Source: an uncultured Streptococcus sp. (GTDB lineage: Bacteria > Bacillota > Bacilli > Lactobacillales > Streptococcaceae). From it: a DNA stretch of 51,433 bases. Below the pieces are notes generated by a model. That model made no database searches and had not been told where the DNA came from. It was given only the letters and a program-made list of their open reading frames with translations. The stretch spans positions 1 through 51,433 of the forward strand of contig NZ_CABFMF010000005.1 of assembly GCF_901875575.1 (NCBI RefSeq), in the 5' to 3' direction. Every line of letters begins with the position of its first letter. Position 1 is the first letter of the stretch. Of the stretch, positions 1 through 6,684 are shown one piece after another. The position numbers and the translations under genes were made by a program.

Positions 1-74
1 GGACTTAGCCCTGTACAATACAGAACTAAATCCTTTGCTTAAATTAATTGTCTAACTTTTTGGGGTCAGTACAA
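1..74 (+). mobile_element. 3' end of an IS3-family insertion sequence
   Basis: Frame 1 reads GLSPVQYRTKSFA and stops at 40-42. That is the usual C-terminus of an IS3-family (IS150 group) OrfB transposase. It is followed at about 50-74 by a terminal-repeat-like sequence (TCTAACTTTTTGGGGTCAGT). Only the last 13 codons lie in the window, so it is not possible to say whether the element is intact. The same end sequence recurs at 48444-48463. Confidence 0.75.
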
Positions 75-123
75 AAAGGGGTAGTCTCCTTTTTTATTTT
101 TAGAGCACCGTCGTAGCAGATTT

Positions 124-152
124 CTTACAAATAATCATATTTATAGTACAAT
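124..152 (+). promoter_or_regulatory. Promoter for ccdA-etrx2
   Basis: A -35 box CTTACA (124-129) lies 17 bp before a -10 box TACAAT (147-152). It sits about 30 bp upstream of the ccdA start and just downstream of the IS3 end. Confidence 0.55.
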
Positions 153-182
153 GGAATTACTCTTATGAAAGTAGGTTACTGA

Positions 183-890
183 TTGGAATCAATATTATTT
201 TCTATTTCAGTCTTCTTGGCTGGTGTTCTTTCATTTTTTTCACCTTGTATTTTCCCTTTACTGCCAGTTTATGCTGGGATTTTATTGGATGATCAAGAAA
301 ATGAAAAATATTTTTCTCTATTTGGAAAAAAAGTTGCCTGGTCTGGGGTAATCAGAACGCTTTGCTTTATTGCTGGTATTTCTCTTATTTTCTTTATTTT
401 AGGATTCGGAGCTGGTTTTCTTGGTAACATTCTATATGCTACATGGTTTAGATATGCAATGGGAAGCATTATAATTTTACTAGGGCTTCATCAGATGGAA
501 ATATTTCATCTGAAGAAATTAGAGATTCAAAAAAGTTTTACTTTCAAGAAATCAGCAGCCAATCGTTATTGGTCAGCATTTCTACTTGGTATTACCTTTA
601 GCTTTGGTTGGACACCTTGTATTGGTCCAGTTTTAAGTTCTGTTTTAGCGCTTGCGGCTTCTGGAGGTAATGGTGCTTGGCAAGGAGCTATCTATACTCT
701 TATTTACACTCTGGGGATGGCCATTCCTTTCTTGGTTTTGGCTCTAGCTTCAGGTGTAGTAATGCCTTATTTTAGTAAAATCAAACGTCATATGATGCTA
801 CTAAAGAAAATTGGTGGTTTCCTTATTATTTTAATGGGAATTTTGTTACTATTAGGACAAGTAAATATTCTAGCTGGAATTTTTGAATAA
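183..890 (+). CDS. ccdA2: CcdA-family membrane thiol-disulfide transporter (CcdA2-like)
   Basis: This 235-residue integral membrane protein of the CcdA/DsbD-beta family moves electrons from cytoplasmic thioredoxin across the membrane to an extracellular thioredoxin. About six hydrophobic segments are visible. The paired redox cysteines sit in FFSPC (Cys22) and GWTPC (Cys146), the usual half-sites. The start is TTG at 183, because the nearby upstream ATG at 165 meets a stop at once; GTAGG at 171-175 is a modest ribosome site. The next gene starts 10 bp after the stop and encodes the likely partner. From memory, the pneumococcal ccdA2-etrx2 pair is also followed by an amino acid permease, as here, which favours the '2' paralogue. 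Confidence 0.88.
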   Translation: MESILFSISVFLAGVLSFFSPCIFPLLPVYAGILLDDQENEKYFSLFGKKVAWSGVIRTLCFIAGISLIFFILGFGAGFLGNILYATWFRYAMGSIIILLGLHQMEIFHLKKLEIQKSFTFKKSAANRYWSAFLLGITFSFGWTPCIGPVLSSVLALAASGGNGAWQGAIYTLIYTLGMAIPFLVLALASGVVMPYFSKIKRHMMLLKKIGGFLIILMGILLLLGQVNILAGIFE

Positions 891-900
891 AGGAGAAAAA

Positions 901-1467
901 ATGAAAAAAGTAATGTTTACAGGATTGAGTCTCTTATCATTAGTGATATTAATGGCTTGTAGCGAAGAAGAAACTAAAAAGACTCAAGGAGCACAAGGAT
1001 CACCCAAACAAGTTCAACAAGCACCTGTACAGCAAATTGCTGTAGGAAAAGATGCACCAGATTTTACTTTACAATCTATGGATGGCAAAGAAGTCAAACT
1101 ATCTGATTATAAGGGTAAAAAGGTTTATTTGAAGTTTTGGGCTTCATGGTGTGGTCCTTGTAGAAAAAGTATGCCTGAGTTAATGGAGTTGGCAGCGAAA
1201 CAAGATCGTGATTTTGAAATTTTAAGTGTCATCGCAGCTGGAATTCAAGGTGAAAAAACAGTTGAAGAATTTCCAAAATGGTTTCAAGAACAAGGATATA
1301 AGGACATTCCAGTCTTATATGACACTAAAGCAACAACCTTCCAAGCCTATCAAATTCGAAGTATTCCAACAGAGTATTTAATCGATAGTCAAGGAAAAAT
1401 CGGAAAGATTCAATTTGGTGCTATTAGCAATGCTGATGCAGAAGCTGCATTTAAAGAAATGAATTAA
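901..1467 (+). CDS. etrx2: Surface thioredoxin-fold lipoprotein (Etrx2/TlpA-like)
   Basis: This 188-residue TlpA/ResA-like thioredoxin is tethered outside the cell. A lipoprotein signal ends in LMAC (Cys20), a charged Gln/Lys linker follows, and the thioredoxin domain carries WCGPC with active cysteines 84 and 87. The ATG at 901 is chosen over an in-frame TTG at 883 because AGGAG (891-895) is correctly spaced and the signal peptide begins there. The family keeps surface methionine sulfoxide reductases reduced with electrons from CcdA. No msrAB gene follows, so any client reductase must be encoded elsewhere; this fits the etrx2 rather than the etrx1 locus. Confidence 0.87.
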   Translation: MKKVMFTGLSLLSLVILMACSEEETKKTQGAQGSPKQVQQAPVQQIAVGKDAPDFTLQSMDGKEVKLSDYKGKKVYLKFWASWCGPCRKSMPELMELAAKQDRDFEILSVIAAGIQGEKTVEEFPKWFQEQGYKDIPVLYDTKATTFQAYQIRSIPTEYLIDSQGKIGKIQFGAISNADAEAAFKEMN

Positions 1468-1483
1468 ACAAAGATATAAGCAG

Positions 1484-1512
1484 ACTGATTACTAAAAGTA
1501 GTCAGTTTTTTA
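1484..1512 (+). terminator. Terminator after etrx2
   Basis: Arms ACTGATTACT and AGTAGTCAGT form a hairpin with one wobble pair, followed by a T run. It separates the redox pair from the permease. Confidence 0.75.
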
Positions 1513-1588
1513 TAAAATTTTAATAAATATGCACCACAATCCTATATTTATGGTAAAATAGAAACATCATTTTATTTGGAGAAAAACT

Positions 1589-3004
1589 ATGAATATATTT
1601 AGGACTAAGAATGTAAGTTTAGATAAAACGGAGATGCATCGGCATTTAAAGCTATGGGACTTAATCCTACTGGGTATTGGAGCAATGGTAGGAACGGGTG
1701 TATTTACGATTACAGGGACAGCTGCTGCTAGTCTAGCAGGTCCAGCTTTAGTCATTTCAATTGTTATTTCAGCCTTGTGTGTTGGTTTATCAGCCCTATT
1801 TTTTGCAGAATTTGCTTCTCGGATACCTGCTACAGGAGGAGCTTATAGTTATCTTTATGCGATACTTGGTGAGTTACCTGCTTGGTTAGCTGGATGGTTA
1901 ACTATGATGGAGTTTATGACAGCTATTTCTGGTGTTGCATCGGGTTGGGCAGCTTATTTCAAAGGACTTTTACTTCAATATGGAATTTCTCTTCCACAAG
2001 CACTGAATGGTACTTTTAATCCCCAAGAAGGAACTTTTGTTGATCTCTTGCCTATCCTAGTTTTATTGTGTGTCACATCACTGGTCTTACTAAATGCTAA
2101 AGCTGTTTTACGCTTTAATTCCCTTTTGGTTATATTGAAATTTTCTGCTTTAGCACTGTTTGTTTTAGTGGGAATATGGCATATTAAACTTGATAATTGG
2201 TCTGACTTTGCGCCTTATGGTTTTGGTCAAATTTATGGCTCTAGTACTGGAATCATGGCTGGTGCTTCTTTGATGTTCTTTGGTTTTTTAGGATTTGAAT
2301 CTATTTCCATGGCTGTAGATGAAGTTAAAAAGCCTCAAAAAAACATTCCTAGAGGTATTGTATTGTCTCTTTTGATTGTAACTATGTTATATGCTCTAGT
2401 AACGCTTGTTTTGACAGGTATTGTTCATTATAGTCATTTAAATGTAGATGATGCGGTTGCTTACTCTTTACGTAGCATCGGAATAAGTTGGGCAGCCAAT
2501 TATGTTTCACTAGTAGCTATTTTAACCTTAATCACAGTATGCATTTCCATGACCTATGCTTTATCTCGTATGATTTATAGTTTGGCTCGTGATGGTTTAT
2601 TGCCTGCCACTTTCAAAAAATTAACGAAAACAAGTAAAATACCCAAGAATGCAACTATTTTAACAGGATTATCTTCAGCTATAGCAGCTGGAATATTTCC
2701 ACTAGCTAGTATTGCAGCCTTTTTAAACATTTGTACTCTCGCTTACTTGATTATGTTGCCGTATGGATTAATAAAATTAAGGAAAGAAAAAGGTATGCCT
2801 GGAAAAGGTGAGTTTAAGACACCTCTAGTTCCATTGTTACCAATCCTATCTATTGTGGTTTGTTTATCATTTATGTTGCAGTACAATGCTGAAACTTGGC
2901 TTGCCTTCTTTATTGCTTTGTTAGTTGGTTGTTTCATTTACTTCACCTATGGTTATAAACATTCGAGCTTGGAAGTGATTGATACTTCTTTGGATAAAGA
3001 ATAA
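1589..3004 (+). CDS. APC-superfamily amino acid permease
   Basis: This 471-residue permease has about 12 hydrophobic segments. The N-terminal signature GIGAMVGTGVFTITGTAA in the first membrane segment is typical of APC transporters, and the overall pattern is that of the cationic amino acid transporter branch (YfnA/YhdG-like). It should import an amino acid with protons; the substrate cannot be read from sequence. An extended -10 (TGGTAAAAT, 1551-1559) lies upstream and a strong terminator follows, so it is probably transcribed alone. Its place after ccdA2-etrx2 matches the pneumococcal order I recall. Confidence 0.85.
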   Translation: MNIFRTKNVSLDKTEMHRHLKLWDLILLGIGAMVGTGVFTITGTAAASLAGPALVISIVISALCVGLSALFFAEFASRIPATGGAYSYLYAILGELPAWLAGWLTMMEFMTAISGVASGWAAYFKGLLLQYGISLPQALNGTFNPQEGTFVDLLPILVLLCVTSLVLLNAKAVLRFNSLLVILKFSALALFVLVGIWHIKLDNWSDFAPYGFGQIYGSSTGIMAGASLMFFGFLGFESISMAVDEVKKPQKNIPRGIVLSLLIVTMLYALVTLVLTGIVHYSHLNVDDAVAYSLRSIGISWAANYVSLVAILTLITVCISMTYALSRMIYSLARDGLLPATFKKLTKTSKIPKNATILTGLSSAIAAGIFPLASIAAFLNICTLAYLIMLPYGLIKLRKEKGMPGKGEFKTPLVPLLPILSIVVCLSFMLQYNAETWLAFFIALLVGCFIYFTYGYKHSSLEVIDTSLDKE

Positions 3005-3057
3005 AACAAAAGACTTAGAAAGATATTATGATAGTCTTTCTAAGTTTTTTGTTTTAT
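3003..3057 (+). terminator. Terminator after the amino acid permease
   Basis: The 11-bp stem ACTTAGAAAGA/TCTTTCTAAGT (3013-3023, 3035-3045) is flanked by an A run and a T run, so it could work in both directions. The following 3058-3165 holds nothing I can support. Confidence 0.8.
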
Positions 3058-3165
3058 CAGGAATGTTATTTAAAGATGATAAATTTTTACTAGATCTAAT
3101 TAAGAAAAAAGTTATGGATGCTAAATTAAAAGACTCCGTGATAGTTTCTACTATATTACATAACA

Positions 3166-4020
3166 TTAAATTTCGTCTTTTTCAAAAGTAAATCCTTCTC
3201 CAAGAATTTCATGTGCTTCAGCAATAGTAATAAAAGCTTGTGGATCGATACGATGAATCATCTCTTTCATTTTCACAATTTCGTTTCTACCAACGATACA
3301 ATAAATGATTTTCAAATCTTGTTCACTGTAATAACCTTGGCCATGAATAAAAGTAACTCCTCTTCCAAGATTATCGTTGATTTGTTTAGCAAGTTCATCA
3401 GGTAGCTTAGTAATAACGATAAAAGCTTTTCCAGCATAGCCACCTTCACCAATTAAGTCAATTACGCGTGAGACAATAAAGGTAAAGAGAAGAGTGTAAG
3501 TTACCAAGCGTATATCTTTGAAAATAAGGAGAATAAGCATAAGAATACAGAAATCTAGAATGAAAAGGAGTTTTCCCATAGAAACATGGGTATACTTATT
3601 TAGAATACGTGCAAGGATATCTGTGCCACCTGTTGTACCTCCAGCATTGAAAATAATTCCTAAACCAATTCCCATTAAAATACCTGCAATAAGGGAAGTT
3701 ATGAGCAAATCGCCTTGAAGATCAATCTGAATAGGAATTCTTTCAAATAAAGCTAACCAAGCAGACAAAGCTATTGTTCCTAGTATACTAGAATACAGGT
3801 ATCTTGCACCAAATATCTTCCATGCGAAAATGAAAAGTGGAACATTGATAAGGAGATTCATAAGAGAGACTGGAATTTGGAAAAGATAAAAAGTGATGAG
3901 GGTAATACCAGTAGCACCTCCTTCAAATAGATGATGGGGAACGACAAAATAGGTTAGTCCAAAAGCATAAATGGCAGCACCTAATAAAATAGTTAGGATG
4001 GGAGAAATTTTTTTAATCAT
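3166..4020 (-). CDS. YitT-family membrane protein (DUF161 and DUF2179)
   Basis: This 284-residue protein has an N-terminal membrane half with five to six hydrophobic segments, including the conserved GGTTGGTDILARIL stretch, and a soluble C-terminal DUF2179-type domain (from about residue 210, with RGVTFIHGQGYY). This is the standard YitT/YpjC architecture. The family's role is not settled; a transporter has been suggested. The ATG at 4020 is preferred over an in-frame TTG six bases upstream because AAGAGG sits six bases before it. It is convergent with the permease and divergent from degV. Confidence 0.85.
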   Translation of the reverse strand: MIKKISPILTILLGAAIYAFGLTYFVVPHHLFEGGATGITLITFYLFQIPVSLMNLLINVPLFIFAWKIFGARYLYSSILGTIALSAWLALFERIPIQIDLQGDLLITSLIAGILMGIGLGIIFNAGGTTGGTDILARILNKYTHVSMGKLLFILDFCILMLILLIFKDIRLVTYTLLFTFIVSRVIDLIGEGGYAGKAFIVITKLPDELAKQINDNLGRGVTFIHGQGYYSEQDLKIIYCIVGRNEIVKMKEMIHRIDPQAFITIAEAHEILGEGFTFEKDEI

Positions 4021-4104
4021 AGGCAACCTCTTTTCTTATAAGTTGATTATATCAAATTTTAAGGAAAATTTTCAGTGACTCCATTAGGATTTTCAAACTT
4101 TTTT

Positions 4105-4113
4105 TGATATAAT
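4105..4113 (+). promoter_or_regulatory. Extended -10 promoter for degV
   Basis: TGATATAAT is an extended -10 element about 50 bp before the degV start. No good -35 is visible, which is common with this promoter type in streptococci. Confidence 0.5.
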
Positions 4114-4162
4114 AAAAAGTAGGAAAAACCAATCTGAAGTATAAAATAGAAAGATTGATACT

Positions 4163-5002
4163 ATGACAAAAATTAAGATTGTAACCGATTCATCTGTTAC
4201 TATTGAACCAGAATTAGTAAAGCAATTAGATATTACAATTGTTCCATTATCTGTAATGATTGATAACGTTGTTTATTCTGATGCTGATTTGAAAGAAGAA
4301 GGTAAATTTCTTCAGTTGATGCAAGAAAGTAAGAATCTTCCGAAAACAAGTCAACCACCTGTAGGTGTATTTGCTGAAGTTTTTGAAGAACTATGCAAGG
4401 ATGGTAGTCGGATTCTTGCTATTCATATGTCCCATGCCCTTTCAGGTACTGTAGAAGCATCTAGACAAGGTGCTAGTTTGTCAACGGCGGATGTCACAGT
4501 TATTGATAGTTCATTTACGGATCAGGCTTTAAAGTTTCAAGTGGTTGAAGCAGCAAGATTGGCCAAAGAAGGAATAGACATAGATGAAATCTTGTCTCGA
4601 GTGGAAGAAGTCAAAAACAATACAGAACTTTATATTGGTGTTTCTACTCTAGAGAACCTTGTCAAAGGTGGTCGTATTGGAAGAGTTACTGGTTTACTTA
4701 GTTCTCTCCTTAACATTCGTGTTGTAATGCAAATGAAGAATGATGAATTACAGCCTATTGTTAAAGGTCGTGGTGCGAAAACTTTTAAAAAATGGTTAGA
4801 TGAGTTTACATCATCTCTTAATGACCGTTCTGTTGCAGAGATTGGAATTTCCTATTCAGGAAATCCTGAGTGGGCAAATGAGATGAGAAATATATTACAA
4901 CCCTATGTTGAAAACCCTATCTCTGTTATAGAGACTGGTTCTATTATTCAGACTCATACTGGTGAAAACGCTTGGGCTATATTAGTTCGTTATCATTCCT
5001 AA
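4163..5002 (+). CDS. DegV-family fatty-acid-binding protein (FakB-like)
   Basis: This 279-residue DegV protein fits the family length. It starts with the conserved TDSS motif and carries HMSHALSGT near residue 95 and the later GGRIGR loop, all features of the fatty-acid pocket and head-group site. DegV proteins bind a long-chain fatty acid; FakB members hand it to the kinase FakA for phosphorylation and entry into phospholipid synthesis. No fakA lies nearby, so the FakB role is inference. The ribosome site ahead of the ATG is weak. The gene lies directly upstream of hup, which has its own strong promoter. Confidence 0.82.
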   Translation: MTKIKIVTDSSVTIEPELVKQLDITIVPLSVMIDNVVYSDADLKEEGKFLQLMQESKNLPKTSQPPVGVFAEVFEELCKDGSRILAIHMSHALSGTVEASRQGASLSTADVTVIDSSFTDQALKFQVVEAARLAKEGIDIDEILSRVEEVKNNTELYIGVSTLENLVKGGRIGRVTGLLSSLLNIRVVMQMKNDELQPIVKGRGAKTFKKWLDEFTSSLNDRSVAEIGISYSGNPEWANEMRNILQPYVENPISVIETGSIIQTHTGENAWAILVRYHS

Positions 5003-5039
5003 AAAAATAAAGAAAATAAGAAGATTTAGCGTTTTTAAC

Positions 5040-5068
5040 TTGACCTAAAGCGGATTTTAGGATATGAT
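5040..5068 (+). promoter_or_regulatory. Strong promoter for hup
   Basis: TTGACC (5040-5045), a 17-bp spacer and TATGAT (5063-5068) make a near-consensus vegetative promoter. This suits an abundant nucleoid protein. Confidence 0.8.
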
Positions 5069-5109
5069 TATATTTGTTAATTAGAAATTATTTTGGAGGA
5101 ATCATTAAC

Positions 5110-5385
5110 ATGGCAAACAAACAAGATTTGATCGCTAAAGTAGCAGAAGCTACAGAATTGACAAAGAAAGATTCAGCAGCAGCAGTTGAAGCTGTATTTG
5201 CAGCAGTGACAGAATATCTTGCAGCTGGAGAAAAAGTTCAATTGATTGGTTTTGGTAATTTTGAAGTTCGTGAGCGTGCAGAACGTAAAGGTCGCAACCC
5301 ACAAACTGGTAAAGAAATCAAGATTGCAGCTTCAAAAGTTCCAGCATTTAAAGCAGGTAAAGCTCTTAAAGACGCTGTTAAATAA
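5110..5385 (+). CDS. hup: DNA-binding protein HU
   Basis: This 91-residue protein of the HU/IHF family forms a homodimer that bends and compacts DNA. The start MANKQDLIAKVAEATELTKK and the beta-arm motif GRNPQTGKEIKI are both characteristic, and the length is exactly that of streptococcal HU. The start is the ATG at 5110, with GGAGGA at 5095-5100; an upstream in-frame start would add an atypical tail. It is monocistronic, with a strong promoter and a strong terminator. In most streptococci it is the only, essential, histone-like protein. Confidence 0.96.
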   Translation: MANKQDLIAKVAEATELTKKDSAAAVEAVFAAVTEYLAAGEKVQLIGFGNFEVRERAERKGRNPQTGKEIKIAASKVPAFKAGKALKDAVK

Positions 5386-5393
5386 TAACACTC

Positions 5394-5445
5394 AAAAAAG
5401 CCTATTGATTCAAGCTTTCTAGCTTGGTCAGTAGGCTTTTTATTA
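5394..5445 (+). terminator. Terminator after hup
   Basis: Arms AAAAAGCCTATTGA and TCAGTAGGCTTTTT enclose a second small hairpin (CAAGC...GCTTG), and the distal arm runs into a T tract. Confidence 0.85.
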
Positions 5446-5474
5446 TTTTGATAGTCTATAAAGAATGACAAAGA

Positions 5475-5497
5475 AAACTCCCTATGAAAGGGAGTTT
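5475..5497 (-). terminator. Terminator of ldh
   Basis: The inverted repeat AAACTCCC/GGGAGTTT lies just beyond the ldh stop codon. On the minus strand it is followed by a T-rich tail. Confidence 0.75.
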
Positions 5498-5504
5498 GTT
5501 ATAA

Positions 5505-6491
5505 TTAGTTTTTAGAAGCTGCTTGGAATTCAGGATTTTTCCATGCTTCGTCAATGATAGCTTGCAATTCTCTTGCAGAAGCTTGCATTTTTTGAGTTTC
5601 TGCATCGTTCAAAGGGATATTTACCGGACGAACGATACCGTGTGCTCCAACGATAGCTGGTTGACCGATGAAGACATTTTCAACTCCATATTGACCTTGT
5701 TGGAATACAGAAAGTGGAAGTACTGCATTTTCATCATCAAGGATTGCACGAGTGATACGAGCAAGGGCTACAGCAATACCATAGTATGTAGCACCTTTTT
5801 TATTGATGATTGAGTAGGCAGCGTCACGAACTGAGATGAAAAGTTCAACGAGGTCTGCATCGTTCAAATCACGGTTATCTTGTAACCATTGTTCTAGTTT
5901 AACACCAGCAACGTTAGCGTGAGACCAGACAGCGAACTCTGAGTCACCGTGTTCACCCATGATGTAGGCATGGACTGAACGAGCATCAACACCGATTGTT
6001 TCTGCAAGAGCTTGACGGAAACGAGCTGAGTCAAGTGAAGTACCTGAACCGATAACACGTTCTTTAGGGAATCCAGAGAATTTCCATGTTGAATAAGTCA
6101 AAACGTCAACTGGGTTAGCTGCTACAAGGAAGATACCATCGAAACCAGAAGCAACAACTTGTTCAACGATTGATTTGTTGATAGCAAGGTTCTTGCCGAC
6201 AAGGTCAAGACGAGTTTCACCTGGTTTTTGGGGTGCACCAGCTGTGATAACAACAAGGTCTGCATCAGCACAGTCTTCGTATTTAGCAGCGTAGATCTTT
6301 TTAGGTGAAGTGAAGGCAAGAGCGTGGCTAAGATCTTCAGCATCACCAACTGCTTTTTCAAACAATTGAGGAATTTCAATAATTCCTAGTTCTTGTGCAA
6401 TTCCTTGGGTAACAAGTGCGAAAGCGTAAGATGAACCAACGGCACCATCACCGATAAGGATCACTTTTTTATGTTGTTTAGTTAAAGTCAT
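5505..6491 (-). CDS. ldh: L-lactate dehydrogenase
   Basis: This 328-residue NAD-dependent enzyme reduces pyruvate to L-lactate and is the main NADH sink of homolactic fermentation. The N-terminal Rossmann motif GDGAVGSS is at 14-21, the catalytic loop shows GAPQKPGETR, and the catalytic histidine lies in MGEHGDSE (His181). Bacterial enzymes of this type are usually activated by fructose-1,6-bisphosphate; that is family knowledge. GGAGA precedes the ATG. The gene is monocistronic and divergent from gyrA. Confidence 0.97.
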   Translation of the reverse strand: MTLTKQHKKVILIGDGAVGSSYAFALVTQGIAQELGIIEIPQLFEKAVGDAEDLSHALAFTSPKKIYAAKYEDCADADLVVITAGAPQKPGETRLDLVGKNLAINKSIVEQVVASGFDGIFLVAANPVDVLTYSTWKFSGFPKERVIGSGTSLDSARFRQALAETIGVDARSVHAYIMGEHGDSEFAVWSHANVAGVKLEQWLQDNRDLNDADLVELFISVRDAAYSIINKKGATYYGIAVALARITRAILDDENAVLPLSVFQQGQYGVENVFIGQPAIVGAHGIVRPVNIPLNDAETQKMQASARELQAIIDEAWKNPEFQAASKN

Positions 6492-6539
6492 TCTTCTGAA
6501 TTTCTCCTTCTTTTTTTTCGGGTTTCCCCATTTATTTTC

Positions 6540-6568
6540 ATTCTATCACTTTTAAAATACTTTGTCAC
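6540..6568 (-). promoter_or_regulatory. Promoter for ldh
   Basis: On the minus strand GTGACA (6563-6568), a 17-bp spacer and TAGAAT (6540-6545) form a plausible sigma-70 promoter. Confidence 0.65.
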
Positions 6569-6591
6569 GGATTATTCCCGCTTGTCTATGA

Positions 6592-6605
6592 TGTAAACGT
6601 TTTAG
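6592..6605. promoter_or_regulatory. Possible cre (CcpA) site between ldh and gyrA
   Basis: TGTAAACGTTTTAG matches the cre consensus TGNAARCGNWWWCA at 12 of 14 positions. It lies upstream of the ldh -35, where CcpA can activate. The match is suggestive only. Confidence 0.35.
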
Positions 6606-6618
6606 AAGATTTAGATGA

Positions 6619-6647
6619 GTGAAATCAAGGACTTTTTATGGTATAAT
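6619..6647 (+). promoter_or_regulatory. Promoter for gyrA-srtA
   Basis: An extended -10 TGGTATAAT ends at 6647, with a weak -35 (GTGAAA, 6619-6624) 17 bp upstream of the hexamer. Confidence 0.65.
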
Positions 6648-6684
6648 ATTTTTAGTTACTAATAGTGAAATGAGGCATTTATTA

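Noticed and set aside
883..900. Longer start for the thioredoxin lipoprotein at a TTG
   Set aside because: It lies over the ribosome site and spoils the lipoprotein signal; the ATG at 901 is better.
1468..1588. Missing msrAB after the thioredoxin gene as evidence of a deletion
   Set aside because: The neighbouring permease fits the etrx2 locus, which does not carry msrAB as I recall, so nothing need be missing.
3063..3191. A 42-codon frame downstream of the permease that reads like protein
   Set aside because: No good ribosome site, it runs into the 3' end of the opposite yitT gene, and no family is recognised.
6619..6684. Longer gyrA start
   Set aside because: It overlaps the promoter, and the product from 6685 has the standard streptococcal N-terminus and length.
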